DNA of 15,749 nucleotides from Planctomycetota bacterium (GTDB taxonomy: Bacteria; Planctomycetota; Phycisphaerae; Sedimentisphaerales; Anaerohalosphaeraceae): contig QNBS01000011.1 in NCBI GenBank assembly GCA_003644175.1, forward strand, positions 1 to 15,749, read 5' to 3'. Below the pieces are notes generated by a model. It had not been told where the DNA came from. It was given only the letters and a program-made list of their open reading frames with translations, and did no database searches. Position 1 is the first letter of the stretch, and every line of letters begins with the position of its first letter. Made by a program: the position numbers and the translations under genes. Shown here piece by piece: positions 5,211 to 11,407 of the stretch.

Positions 5211-5239
5211 ATTATACCACAAACACCCCGCCGATTCAA
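5211..5239 (-). promoter_or_regulatory. Strong promoter of the 23-residue micro-ORF unit
   Basis: On the minus strand TTGAAT (complement of 5234-5239) and a perfect TATAAT (complement of 5211-5216) are exactly 17 bp apart. The start point lies near 5204. It stands about 130 bp past the stop of the Gfo/Idh/MocA gene, so it opens a new unit. Confidence 0.7.
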
Positions 5240-5369
5240 GCAAAGAAGATGTTTATAGGCCGATAACAAAGGAACTCCTGCCCAGAGCCTGTTCGACCGC
5301 CCGAATTATGGGACACCGGCCGAAGATTTTCCCCCCGCGATTTTTCCCTGCCGTTGATTCCCGGGCGTT

Positions 5370-6656
5370 TTATACGAGCTTTGTCTTGCCCGGTATGGCT
5401 ACCGGTCTTACCGGCAGGGGTCCGAGTTCGTATTTTTCCGGCGACAAATCAAGCTTGCTGGCCTTTAGCGCCCATTCCCATTTCAGAGCCCTTCCGGTAT
5501 AGGCGCTCATTCTGCCCATGACCATCGTCAAGGAAGTTTCCGCCAGGCGTTTACATTCGTTGAGGGGCTTGCCGTCGCGGATGGCGGCGATGAGGCCCTG
5601 GTGTTCTTTGACCTTGCCGCTGTAGTTGGGTCCGTCGTATTTCCATGCCTTGGGCCCTTCGATATAGCCGTAGCTGCGGGTCGTGCAGGTTCGACCTTTG
5701 GTGCAGACAACCCGCTCGGCCCACCTGGCGGTCGAACCTTCGATCTGGCTTGCCATACTCTGGACACGAACGCCGCCTGGATACTCAAATTCCACCGCGA
5801 AGTGATCGAAGATATTGCCGAACTCAGGACCCGTGCGAGCCTGTCGCCCGCCGATACCGAGGCACTGCACCGGATGCGAACCGATCGCCCAGTTGATGAC
5901 GTCCATATTGTGGAAGTGCTGCTCGACGTAATGATCGCCGCTTAGCCACGTAAAGCACGGCCAGCAGCGAATCTGCCATTCCATATCCGACCATTCGGGC
6001 TTGCGCGGCTGCCAGTGCCACTTGGACTGTCCCCAGTGCCAGCAGGCCTGACCGCCGACGACCTCGCCAAGCTCGCCGTCGTGAATTCGCCTCATGATCT
6101 CCCTGTACTGCGGCTGCCATCGCTGCTGGGTTCCGACGACAATCGACAAGCCTTTGGCGTCCGCCATCTCCGCCGACTTTAATAGCGAGCGAACGCCTAC
6201 GGGATCCACGGCGCCCGGTTTCTCCACGAACATGTTCCTGCCCGCCTCCACAGCGGCTCGCACATGTATAGGCCGAAAGCCCGGAGGCGTCGCCAACATC
6301 ACGATGTCCAGGTCGCAGTCGATGAGTTTCTTGTATGCGTCGAAACCGAGAAACGATGTCTCCGGCGTTACCGTTACACGTTTGCCGTATTTTTTCCTGA
6401 TGCGTTTAAGCGAACCCTGGAGCATGTCGTCAAAGACGTCCGCCATCGCCACCAGTTCCACCGCCGGGTCGGCATCCAGACAGTTTATCGCCGCCCCGGT
6501 CCCGCGGCTGCCGCAACCGACCAGGCCCACTCGAATCTTGCCCGAACCCGCTGCAAAGATATTACCCGAAGGCGCCGCCATTGCCGCCGAAACCGCCGCC
6601 GAAGTTTTGATAAACGAACGACGTGAAATACGATCTGCTTGTGCTTTGTTTCCCAT
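5370..6656 (-). CDS. Gfo/Idh/MocA family oxidoreductase with twin-arginine leader
   Basis: The 428-residue protein has a Tat leader (ISRRSFIKTSAAVSAAMAA, residues 10-28). The nucleotide-binding fold follows: VGLVGCGSRGTG (43-54), an acidic strand-2 end VAMADVFDD, and the family's E-K-P motif MFVEKPGAVDP (142-152). The C-terminal half has a Trp-rich loop (WHWGQSKWHWQ, 206-216) and the catalytic-type segment EQHFHNMDVINWA with His249 and Asp252. Family members oxidise or reduce sugars with tightly bound NAD(P). The start is ATG 6654-6656, with AAGGAG six bases upstream; an in-frame TTG farther out is not needed. It is the third gene of the cassette, about 80 bp after the DUF1080 gene. Export suggests work in the periplasm on a glycoside, probably at C3; the substrate is not evident. 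Confidence 0.9.
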   Translation of the reverse strand: MGNKAQADRISRRSFIKTSAAVSAAMAAPSGNIFAAGSGKIRVGLVGCGSRGTGAAINCLDADPAVELVAMADVFDDMLQGSLKRIRKKYGKRVTVTPETSFLGFDAYKKLIDCDLDIVMLATPPGFRPIHVRAAVEAGRNMFVEKPGAVDPVGVRSLLKSAEMADAKGLSIVVGTQQRWQPQYREIMRRIHDGELGEVVGGQACWHWGQSKWHWQPRKPEWSDMEWQIRCWPCFTWLSGDHYVEQHFHNMDVINWAIGSHPVQCLGIGGRQARTGPEFGNIFDHFAVEFEYPGGVRVQSMASQIEGSTARWAERVVCTKGRTCTTRSYGYIEGPKAWKYDGPNYSGKVKEHQGLIAAIRDGKPLNECKRLAETSLTMVMGRMSAYTGRALKWEWALKASKLDLSPEKYELGPLPVRPVAIPGKTKLV

Positions 6657-6737
6657 TTCAGACTCCTTACGCCTTGACAAAACCTCTTCGTAACATCATC
6701 TTCCTTTCCACCGTCGGCCGGACAAAACCGCTGTTTT

Positions 6738-7388
6738 TTATTTCGGTTTCAGGGGCTCGATGTAGATGTTGCGAAACTCGATCGGCGAGCCTTCGCTCTG
6801 AAGGCAGATCCAGCCTTTTGTGTCCGTGGCTTTCCTGCCGCCATTCTGCAGCAGGCCGTTGACATATAACAGGATCGAATCGCCTTCGCAGTGAATATCG
6901 TACTCGTTCCACTTGCCCGGGGCCTTTTCCGTGCTGTCGTGCTTCTTGGCGACGACGACATACATCTTCTCGTCGTCCTGATACTTCTTGCCGCCGACGG
7001 TGACGCCGGTATGACCGATCAGAACGAAATCGCCCGCGTTACCCGCCTTGAGCTGCGCCTCGATGCAGCGGGGCCAGACCTTATCTTCGCCGCCGGCATG
7101 AAGCAAAACGCCGCTGTTGGTGGGCTCGGCGACCCATCGCCACTCTACGTGCAGTTTGTAATTTGAATACTCAGCCAACGTGCGCATATACCCCTTGGGC
7201 TTGCCGGCGCAGTGAACAACGCCGTCGGCGACCGACCAGACGTCGTCGACGTTTACATTCTTGTCGTCGACATGCAGCTTCCAGCCGGTAAAGTCCTTGC
7301 CGTTGAACAACACGACTCTTTGTGCACACCCGGTACACATCACGGCGACAGCTGCTAACATCATCAGTCCGAACATACTTTTGCTCAT
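6738..7388 (-). CDS. DUF1080 lipoprotein (3-keto-disaccharide hydrolase domain)
   Basis: The 216-residue protein begins with a lipoprotein signal (MSKSMFGLMMLAAVAVMCTG then Cys21; the position -3 residue is Cys, a little atypical). The mature part is a DUF1080 beta-sandwich from its typical opening VVLFNGKDFTGWKLH (25-39), through VWSVADGVVHCAG, SNYKLHVEWRW, NSGVLLHAG, IEAQLKAGNAGDFVLIG, to GWICLQSEGSPIEFRNIYIE near the end. This is the normal length for a single-domain member. Proteins of the family act on 3-keto-glycosides. Start ATG 7386-7388 has GAGGAG upstream. It sits between the TIM-barrel isomerase and the Gfo/Idh/MocA oxidoreductase with 78- and 81-bp gaps, the classic grouping for keto-sugar processing. 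A carbohydrate-binding role without catalysis is the alternative. Confidence 0.88.
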   Translation of the reverse strand: MSKSMFGLMMLAAVAVMCTGCAQRVVLFNGKDFTGWKLHVDDKNVNVDDVWSVADGVVHCAGKPKGYMRTLAEYSNYKLHVEWRWVAEPTNSGVLLHAGGEDKVWPRCIEAQLKAGNAGDFVLIGHTGVTVGGKKYQDDEKMYVVVAKKHDSTEKAPGKWNEYDIHCEGDSILLYVNGLLQNGGRKATDTKGWICLQSEGSPIEFRNIYIEPLKPK

Positions 7389-7466
7389 TGCAACACTCCT
7401 CTGTCAGGATCACAGATTTTCATAAAAGAACCGGTCCCGCCGGGGGACCGATTTTGTGATTTACCT

Positions 7467-8384
7467 TTAGGCCTCGAAGCTGTCCGCCCAGCGATACGCC
7501 TCGATAAAGGCCAATTCGCCTTCCTTGCCGCCGATGCTCTTGCCGTGCTCGCAGCACAGGACGCCTTTGAAACCCTTCTTGTAAATATGGCCGAATACAT
7601 TCTTGTAGTTGATCTCGCCGGTGCCCGGTTCTTTTCGGCCCGGATTGTCGCCGATATGGAAGGCGCCGATACGACTCCAGCACTTATCAATATTCGGTAT
7701 GATATTGCCCTCGGTGATCTGCTGATGATAAATATCATCCACGATTTGACAGGCCGGGCTGCCCACCGCCTGGCAGATCATAAACGCCTGCGGCATCTTC
7801 GTAAGGAACAAACCAGGATGATTCTTCCATGCGTTGAGCGGTTCGAGAACCATCGAAATGCCCGCCGGCTCGAGGATTTCACAGCAGTACTTGCAGTTTT
7901 CGACGACGTTTGCTGTCTGATAATCCCACTCCAGTCCTTCGTCGAAACGACCCGGGACCACCAGAACCTTATCGGTATTGACCCGCCTGGCTACTTCCAC
8001 GCCGGACTTCATCCGCTCGATAAGCATCTTGCGGACTTCTTTGTCCTGCGTCACGAAGCTTTTCTTACCGAAGTCGGCATACAGCACAAAAGGTCCAAGC
8101 TTCATGTCCCGCTTAGCCATCTCTTTTACGATCTTTTTCTGCAGTTCAACCGGCTTGCGATCTATGCGGTTGTCGAACATCGCGGTAAAACCCTGATCAG
8201 CGGCAAACTTGATGTTCTCGATCGGGTCCTTGCCGACATGGCTGCGGAACGTGTTGAATCCCGGCCCGTAACGCAGCTTGAATTTGGCGGAATTCGACTT
8301 CTTCTGCGCCGATGTTCCCGATGCTCCAACCGAAATACCCGCCCCCGCCGCAAGACCGGCGGCCAAAAAGTTTCTACGGTCCAT
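7467..8384 (-). CDS. Hydroxypyruvate-isomerase-like / sugar isomerase TIM-barrel protein with Tat leader
   Basis: The 305-residue protein starts MDRRNFLAAGLAAGAGISVG, a Tat-type leader. The barrel resembles hydroxypyruvate isomerase and the xylose-isomerase-like (AP endonuclease 2) superfamily. Likely metal-binding positions are visible: Glu181 in MVLEPLNAW, Asp216 or 217 in QIVDDIYHQQITEGN, His243 in IGAFHIGDNPGRKEPGTGEINY, and Glu279 in VLCCEHG. The IGDNPGRKEPGTGEINY segment is a strong hallmark of the Hyi-like group. Start ATG 8382-8384 has GGGAGG upstream. It is the first gene after the near-consensus promoter at 8443-8471. In this cassette it is more likely to isomerise or epimerise a keto-sugar than hydroxypyruvate; that is inference from the neighbours and the export signal. 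Confidence 0.85.
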   Translation of the reverse strand: MDRRNFLAAGLAAGAGISVGASGTSAQKKSNSAKFKLRYGPGFNTFRSHVGKDPIENIKFAADQGFTAMFDNRIDRKPVELQKKIVKEMAKRDMKLGPFVLYADFGKKSFVTQDKEVRKMLIERMKSGVEVARRVNTDKVLVVPGRFDEGLEWDYQTANVVENCKYCCEILEPAGISMVLEPLNAWKNHPGLFLTKMPQAFMICQAVGSPACQIVDDIYHQQITEGNIIPNIDKCWSRIGAFHIGDNPGRKEPGTGEINYKNVFGHIYKKGFKGVLCCEHGKSIGGKEGELAFIEAYRWADSFEA

Positions 8385-8442
8385 CCCGTACCTCCCTTTC
8401 TCAGTTAAACATTATCCCCCAAAAGATACCATTAACAGGGCA

Positions 8443-8471
8443 ATATTAGCACATGATCCTGCAACTGTCAA
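8443..8471 (-). promoter_or_regulatory. Near-consensus promoter of the sugar cassette
   Basis: On the minus strand TTGACA (complement of 8466-8471) and TAATAT (complement of 8443-8448) are exactly 17 bp apart. Transcription would start near 8436, leaving a leader of about 50 nt before the TIM-barrel start. I see no operator-like inverted repeat over it. Confidence 0.75.
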
Positions 8472-8897
8472 GGTGTTTGGTCCTCAAATAAACCGCAAGT
8501 GATTATGAATATCGCCGGCTGCAGATCGCACCCGACCCTTTCATCATCGAATAGAGTATGACCGATGATCGCAAGAAGGATTCGCCGACGTCGGATGTTA
8601 CGCGGCCAAATACCGTGCAAAAAGAGATTATGTGGAGCTTGATATCGCATTTAGGAGGAAAACAAAAGAAAACATCAGACAACGATGTGCTGCCTGATGT
8701 TTTCCGGAGGGGAGAAAACTCTATTTATTCTACTAAGTCGGCAGATGGAGGTCAAATTCTTTAGTGATTTTTCCCCGGGTCCCCCGTAATATTTTCTCAA
8801 ATCCCCCGGCAAAGTCCTATAAACAGCGTTTTTTTTTGCGAAAGGCAAGGGTTTTTCCTATTTTTTTTTGGGAAAAACACCGAGAAAATCACAGGCC
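8472..8897. other. Intergenic stretch without a convincing gene
   Basis: About 425 bp between the cassette promoter and the 73-residue gene. It holds a minus-strand terminator (8668-8704), an A/T-rich inverted repeat (GTTTTTCC / GGAAAAAC around 8849-8878) with long T-runs, and C-rich runs near 8774-8812. Short frames here (8558-8764 plus, 8468-8650 minus) have no ribosome binding sites and unnatural composition. Confidence 0.5.
8668..8704 (-). terminator. Intrinsic terminator downstream of the tyrS-193aa-73aa genes
   Basis: An 11-bp perfect stem (GAAAACATCAG 8668-8678 with its complement 8694-8704) and a 15-nt loop are followed on the minus strand by TTTTGTTTTCCTCC. It would end transcripts coming from the 73-residue gene about 200 bp away. 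Confidence 0.6.
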
Positions 8898-9119
8898 TCA
8901 GTGCTTTTTCAGCCAAATGTGCCTAAAGACGGCCCGAATGCGCTCGGTAAAGCGTACGCCCATGCGCTGGGTGCTTGCGGGGAATTCCATCTTTGTTACG
9001 TCCTGAATAGTAGGTTTTTTGATGCGTCCGAACATGCCCATCAGTCGCCCGGCGAGTGAGCCTAACCATGATCCGGCTCGTCCTGGGCGATTGTGGCTGT
9101 TTGGGCGACTGTGGCTCAT
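8898..9119 (-). CDS. Small basic protein of 73 residues, unknown
   Basis: ATG 9117-9119 overlaps the TGA of the preceding gene (9116-9118) as ATGA, a common sign of translational coupling. The N-terminus holds a short internal repeat, SHSRPN then SHNRPG, matched by an imperfect direct repeat in the DNA (around 9083-9116). The C-terminal half, TIQDVTKMEFPASTQRMGV then RFTERIRAVFRHIWLKKH, looks like a folded, conserved segment with a basic helix at the end and may be the functional part; a start at M28 (MGMFGR) is possible. No Shine-Dalgarno precedes the first ATG. No family is assigned. Position after tyrS and the 193-residue gene suggests co-transcription. Confidence 0.6.
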   Translation of the reverse strand: MSHSRPNSHNRPGRAGSWLGSLAGRLMGMFGRIKKPTIQDVTKMEFPASTQRMGVRFTERIRAVFRHIWLKKH

Positions 9120-9697
9120 CGTTGCACGGCGATCTTTGTTGCGGCGAGCAGTTGTTCGCCCGTTCTGTTGTCAAACGATGACCGCCCGAACAACTGGCGC
9201 CGCTGGAGCACCTGCGGCGCCTCGTCATAGTATCGCCGGACGGCGTCGACGCCGCCGGCTGCGGCGCCTGCGGTTTTGTATTCACCGTCCAGCAGCCATC
9301 GGCTGAATTCATCGTCGTACTCGGCGGGGTAGATCAGGGCGGTAACGAATTTATCGTCGTCGTATTTTGCCAGGTGGACTTTCGCCCTGCCGGGCGGGGC
9401 CTGGGCGATTGCGAGATTGGTGAGTCGTTTGTAATCGTCGCCGGCGGTTTCAATATCCTGAGAGTAGAAGAACATTCCCATCTCAAGCTGGAAAATTTCG
9501 GGCCGAACGCCCCTGAGTTCCATCTTGCCGTCGGGGTATGCCTTGTGAATCTTGAAGACCTTGACGTGTTTGAACTTGGCGCTGTCCAGGAGCTCGGCGA
9601 CTTCGTCCGCGGTAAAGCCAACGCCGCTGTGGTCGCCGAAATCCACCACGTAGAGACCTGCATACCGTTCGCTGTTTTTCACTTCGGGCAGTTTCAT
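9116..9697 (-). CDS. Conserved-looking cytoplasmic protein of 193 residues, unknown
   Basis: The protein opens MKLPEVKNSERYAGLYVVDF then GDHSGVGFTADEVAELLDS, an alternating alpha/beta pattern with an acidic helix, followed by KHVKVFKIHKAYPDGKMELRG and the segment EIFQLEMGMFFYSQDIETAG. The C-terminal third is Ala-rich then basic (VLQRRQLFGRSSFDNRTG). There is no signal peptide, membrane helix or recognised catalytic motif. Start ATG 9695-9697 has only a weak AAAGG about ten bases upstream. The stop overlaps the next gene's ATG by four bases. The gap to tyrS is 81 bp and is filled by two hairpins. The family is not recognised; coupling with tyrS could be incidental. Confidence 0.7.
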   Translation of the reverse strand: MKLPEVKNSERYAGLYVVDFGDHSGVGFTADEVAELLDSAKFKHVKVFKIHKAYPDGKMELRGVRPEIFQLEMGMFFYSQDIETAGDDYKRLTNLAIAQAPPGRAKVHLAKYDDDKFVTALIYPAEYDDEFSRWLLDGEYKTAGAAAGGVDAVRRYYDEAPQVLQRRQLFGRSSFDNRTGEQLLAATKIAVQR

Positions 9698-9728
9698 GGT
9701 TTTTTGCCTTTATTCATGTTAGTTATGC

Positions 9729-9778
9729 GGTGGGGCAAGCCCCACCCTGCAGGTTTGGGCGACCACGCGGGGTCGCCC
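9729..9778. repeat. Pair of GC-rich palindromes, REP-like
   Basis: GGTGGGGC-AA-GCCCCACC at 9729-9746 and GGGCGACC-ACGCGG-GGTCGCCC at 9757-9778 are two perfect 8-bp hairpins in tandem. The second touches the tyrS stop codon (9779-9781). This palindrome style (gggcgacc...ggtcgccc) is a common dispersed intergenic repeat in many bacterial genomes. It may stabilise the tyrS mRNA end or block read-through; no T-tract follows, so it is not a standard terminator. Confidence 0.6.
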
Positions 9779-10981
9779 CTACTTCAGTCTTGCGAATTTT
9801 CGTTTGCCTACCTGTACGACCATTCCGTCGGTCGGGCTTACTTCCGTATTCGGATCGGTGATTTTCTCGTCATCGATTTTTACGGCGCCCTGCTTGACCA
9901 TACGTTTTGCCTGGCCTCCGGTTTCTACGAGTTTGCAGTGGAGTAAGAGTTTTGCGGCGGATATGGGTCCAGGCGGGACGATCACATCGGGGATATCGTC
10001 GGGCAGTTGCTTTTGGGCGAAGACCTTGTCGAAATGGGCTGCGGCGGCCTGGGCGGCCCGGGCGCCGTGAAATTGCTCAACGATCATCTTGCCCAATGCG
10101 ACCTTGGCTTCTTTGGGGTGCGTCTTTGCCGGGTCGGTGAGTTCTGCGATCTTGTCGGCGGGCAGGTCGGTGAGCAGGGTGAAGTAGTTTTCCATCATTT
10201 CATCGGATATGCTCATTACCTTGCCGAACATGTCGGCCGGGGCGTCGGTTACGCCGATGTAGTTGCCCTTTGACTTGCTCATCTTCTCGACGCCGTCGAG
10301 CCCGACGAGAATGGGCATAATAACAACGATCTGCGGCTCCTGGCCGTAAGCGCGCTGGATGTCGCGCCCGATAAGGTTGTTGAAGGTCTGGTCGGTCCCG
10401 CCAAGTTCGACATCGCTTTTGATCATGACCGAATCGTAGCCCTGCATGAGCGGGTAGAGGAACTCGTGCATATACACATCGACGTCGGCCTGAAGACGCT
10501 TCTTGAAACTGTCCCGCTGGAGCATCTGGGCGACGGTCTTTTTGCCCGCCAGATGCACAGTTTCCATCGCGGTCATCTTTTCGAGCCACTCGCTGTTGTA
10601 ACGGATTTCAAGCCTGGCCTCGGTGGTATCGAGGATTTTGCCGGCCTGGGCGAAATACGTCCGGGCGTTGGCCTTGATCTCGTCGGCGCTTAGCATCGGG
10701 CGGGTGGCGTTTTGACCCGTCGGATCGCCGATTCGCGCGGTGTAGTCGCCGATGATCAATACCGCCTTGTGCCCCAGGTCCTGAAACTGCCGCAGCTTGC
10801 GAAGCACAACGGTATGGCCCAGGTGAATATCCGGAGCGGTCGGGTCCATACCCAATTTGATACGAAGCTGCCTGCCGTCTTTAGCGGCTATGGCGAGCCG
10901 CTGGGCCAACTCGTTTTCACGAAAAACCTCAACCGTCCCGCGTTTGAGCAACCCGACCTGTTCTGCAATATCGTCTGTCAT
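9779..10981 (-). CDS. tyrS: Tyrosyl-tRNA synthetase
   Basis: The 400-residue protein is a class I aminoacyl-tRNA synthetase that charges tRNA-Tyr. The HIGH motif is HLGH at 53-56 within LGMDPTAPDIHLGHTVVL, and KMSKS is at 233-237 in VEKMSKSKGN. Tyr/ATP-pocket segments VLIIGDYTARIGDPTG (74-89) and DVELGGTDQTFN (190-201) are intact. An S4 RNA-binding domain occupies about 338-400 (SAAKLLLHCKLVETGGQAKR onward). The HLGH-KMSKS type and length fit the shorter bacterial TyrRS group (TyrZ-like). The start is ATG 10979-10981, with GAGGATG just upstream; the 51-codon in-frame extension to 11134 has no coding character. The promoter is at 11043-11071. No T-box leader is visible. Confidence 0.96.
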   Translation of the reverse strand: MTDDIAEQVGLLKRGTVEVFRENELAQRLAIAAKDGRQLRIKLGMDPTAPDIHLGHTVVLRKLRQFQDLGHKAVLIIGDYTARIGDPTGQNATRPMLSADEIKANARTYFAQAGKILDTTEARLEIRYNSEWLEKMTAMETVHLAGKKTVAQMLQRDSFKKRLQADVDVYMHEFLYPLMQGYDSVMIKSDVELGGTDQTFNNLIGRDIQRAYGQEPQIVVIMPILVGLDGVEKMSKSKGNYIGVTDAPADMFGKVMSISDEMMENYFTLLTDLPADKIAELTDPAKTHPKEAKVALGKMIVEQFHGARAAQAAAAHFDKVFAQKQLPDDIPDVIVPPGPISAAKLLLHCKLVETGGQAKRMVKQGAVKIDDEKITDPNTEVSPTDGMVVQVGKRKFARLK

Positions 10982-11042
10982 TACATCCTCATAGAAACAC
11001 CATGCCGCCGGCTTTGGCCTGTTCGGGCCAATTGAGCCGGCT

Positions 11043-11071
11043 ATTATAACCGCGCAAGAGGCGCCGGGCAA
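11043..11071 (-). promoter_or_regulatory. Promoter of tyrS
   Basis: On the minus strand TTGCCC (complement of 11066-11071) and a perfect TATAAT (complement of 11043-11048) are 17 bp apart. The start point near 11036 leaves a 55-nt leader before the ATG at 10981, too short for a T-box element. Confidence 0.65.
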
Positions 11072-11407
11072 GCAACTTATACGGCGCGCCGCCGACGAGT
11101 GCAACCCTGAAGGAACACGCCTGTGAGCCGGCATTTATTGGTTCTGGCGGCCGGTGGGCAGGCGAGAGTCGGCAGGCGGTCATGACTGCGCCTTCAGCCT
11201 GATTTTTTGTCCCCGGTACGCCAAAAATCCGGTTTTGTAAAGCAAAAAAACCCGTAACGTCCCGCACATGCAATACTTACAAGGAGACAGACAAAGATAT
11301 ACAATGCCAATAACTGCCCATAGACGACAAAAAAAGTGGCCTCAATTCGGATTTTGTCCGATAAATAGCAATGGCGGCAAGGAGCAAGAGACTTGCGCTG
11401 ATAGTGC
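11072..11407. other. Divergent intergenic region between tyrS and the kinase operon
   Basis: About 335 bp with no convincing gene. Short frames here lack ribosome binding sites. A plus-strand promoter for the kinase operon must lie here; the only candidate I see is TTACAA (11277-11282) and TATACA 15 bp later, which is poor. Runs of A and T around 11206-11255 and 11329-11340 could carry UP-type elements. Confidence 0.35.

Noticed and set aside
7545..8408. Long plus-strand frame (287 codons) opposite the TIM-barrel gene
   Set aside because: It is antisense to a gene with clear family motifs, ribosome site and promoter; its own translation is rich in His, Arg and Leu with no domain.
8468..8650. 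60-codon minus-strand frame upstream of the sugar cassette
   Set aside because: The bases before its start are pyrimidine-rich (CCTCC), the opposite of a Shine-Dalgarno, and its end overlaps the cassette promoter.
8558..8764. 68-codon plus-strand frame in the 8472-8897 gap
   Set aside because: Weak ribosome site, and it is crossed by a perfect minus-strand terminator hairpin at 8668-8704.
10982..11042. T-box or other tRNA-responsive leader for tyrS
   Set aside because: The predicted leader is about 55 nt, too short, and contains no T-box core sequence.
10982..11134. 51-codon N-terminal extension of tyrS
   Set aside because: The extension has no resemblance to TyrRS, passes through the promoter at 11043-11071, and the internal ATG 10981 has a good ribosome site and the family's usual start.
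10989..11273. 95-codon minus frame upstream of tyrS
   Set aside because: No ribosome site, low-complexity composition, and overlap with the tyrS promoter.
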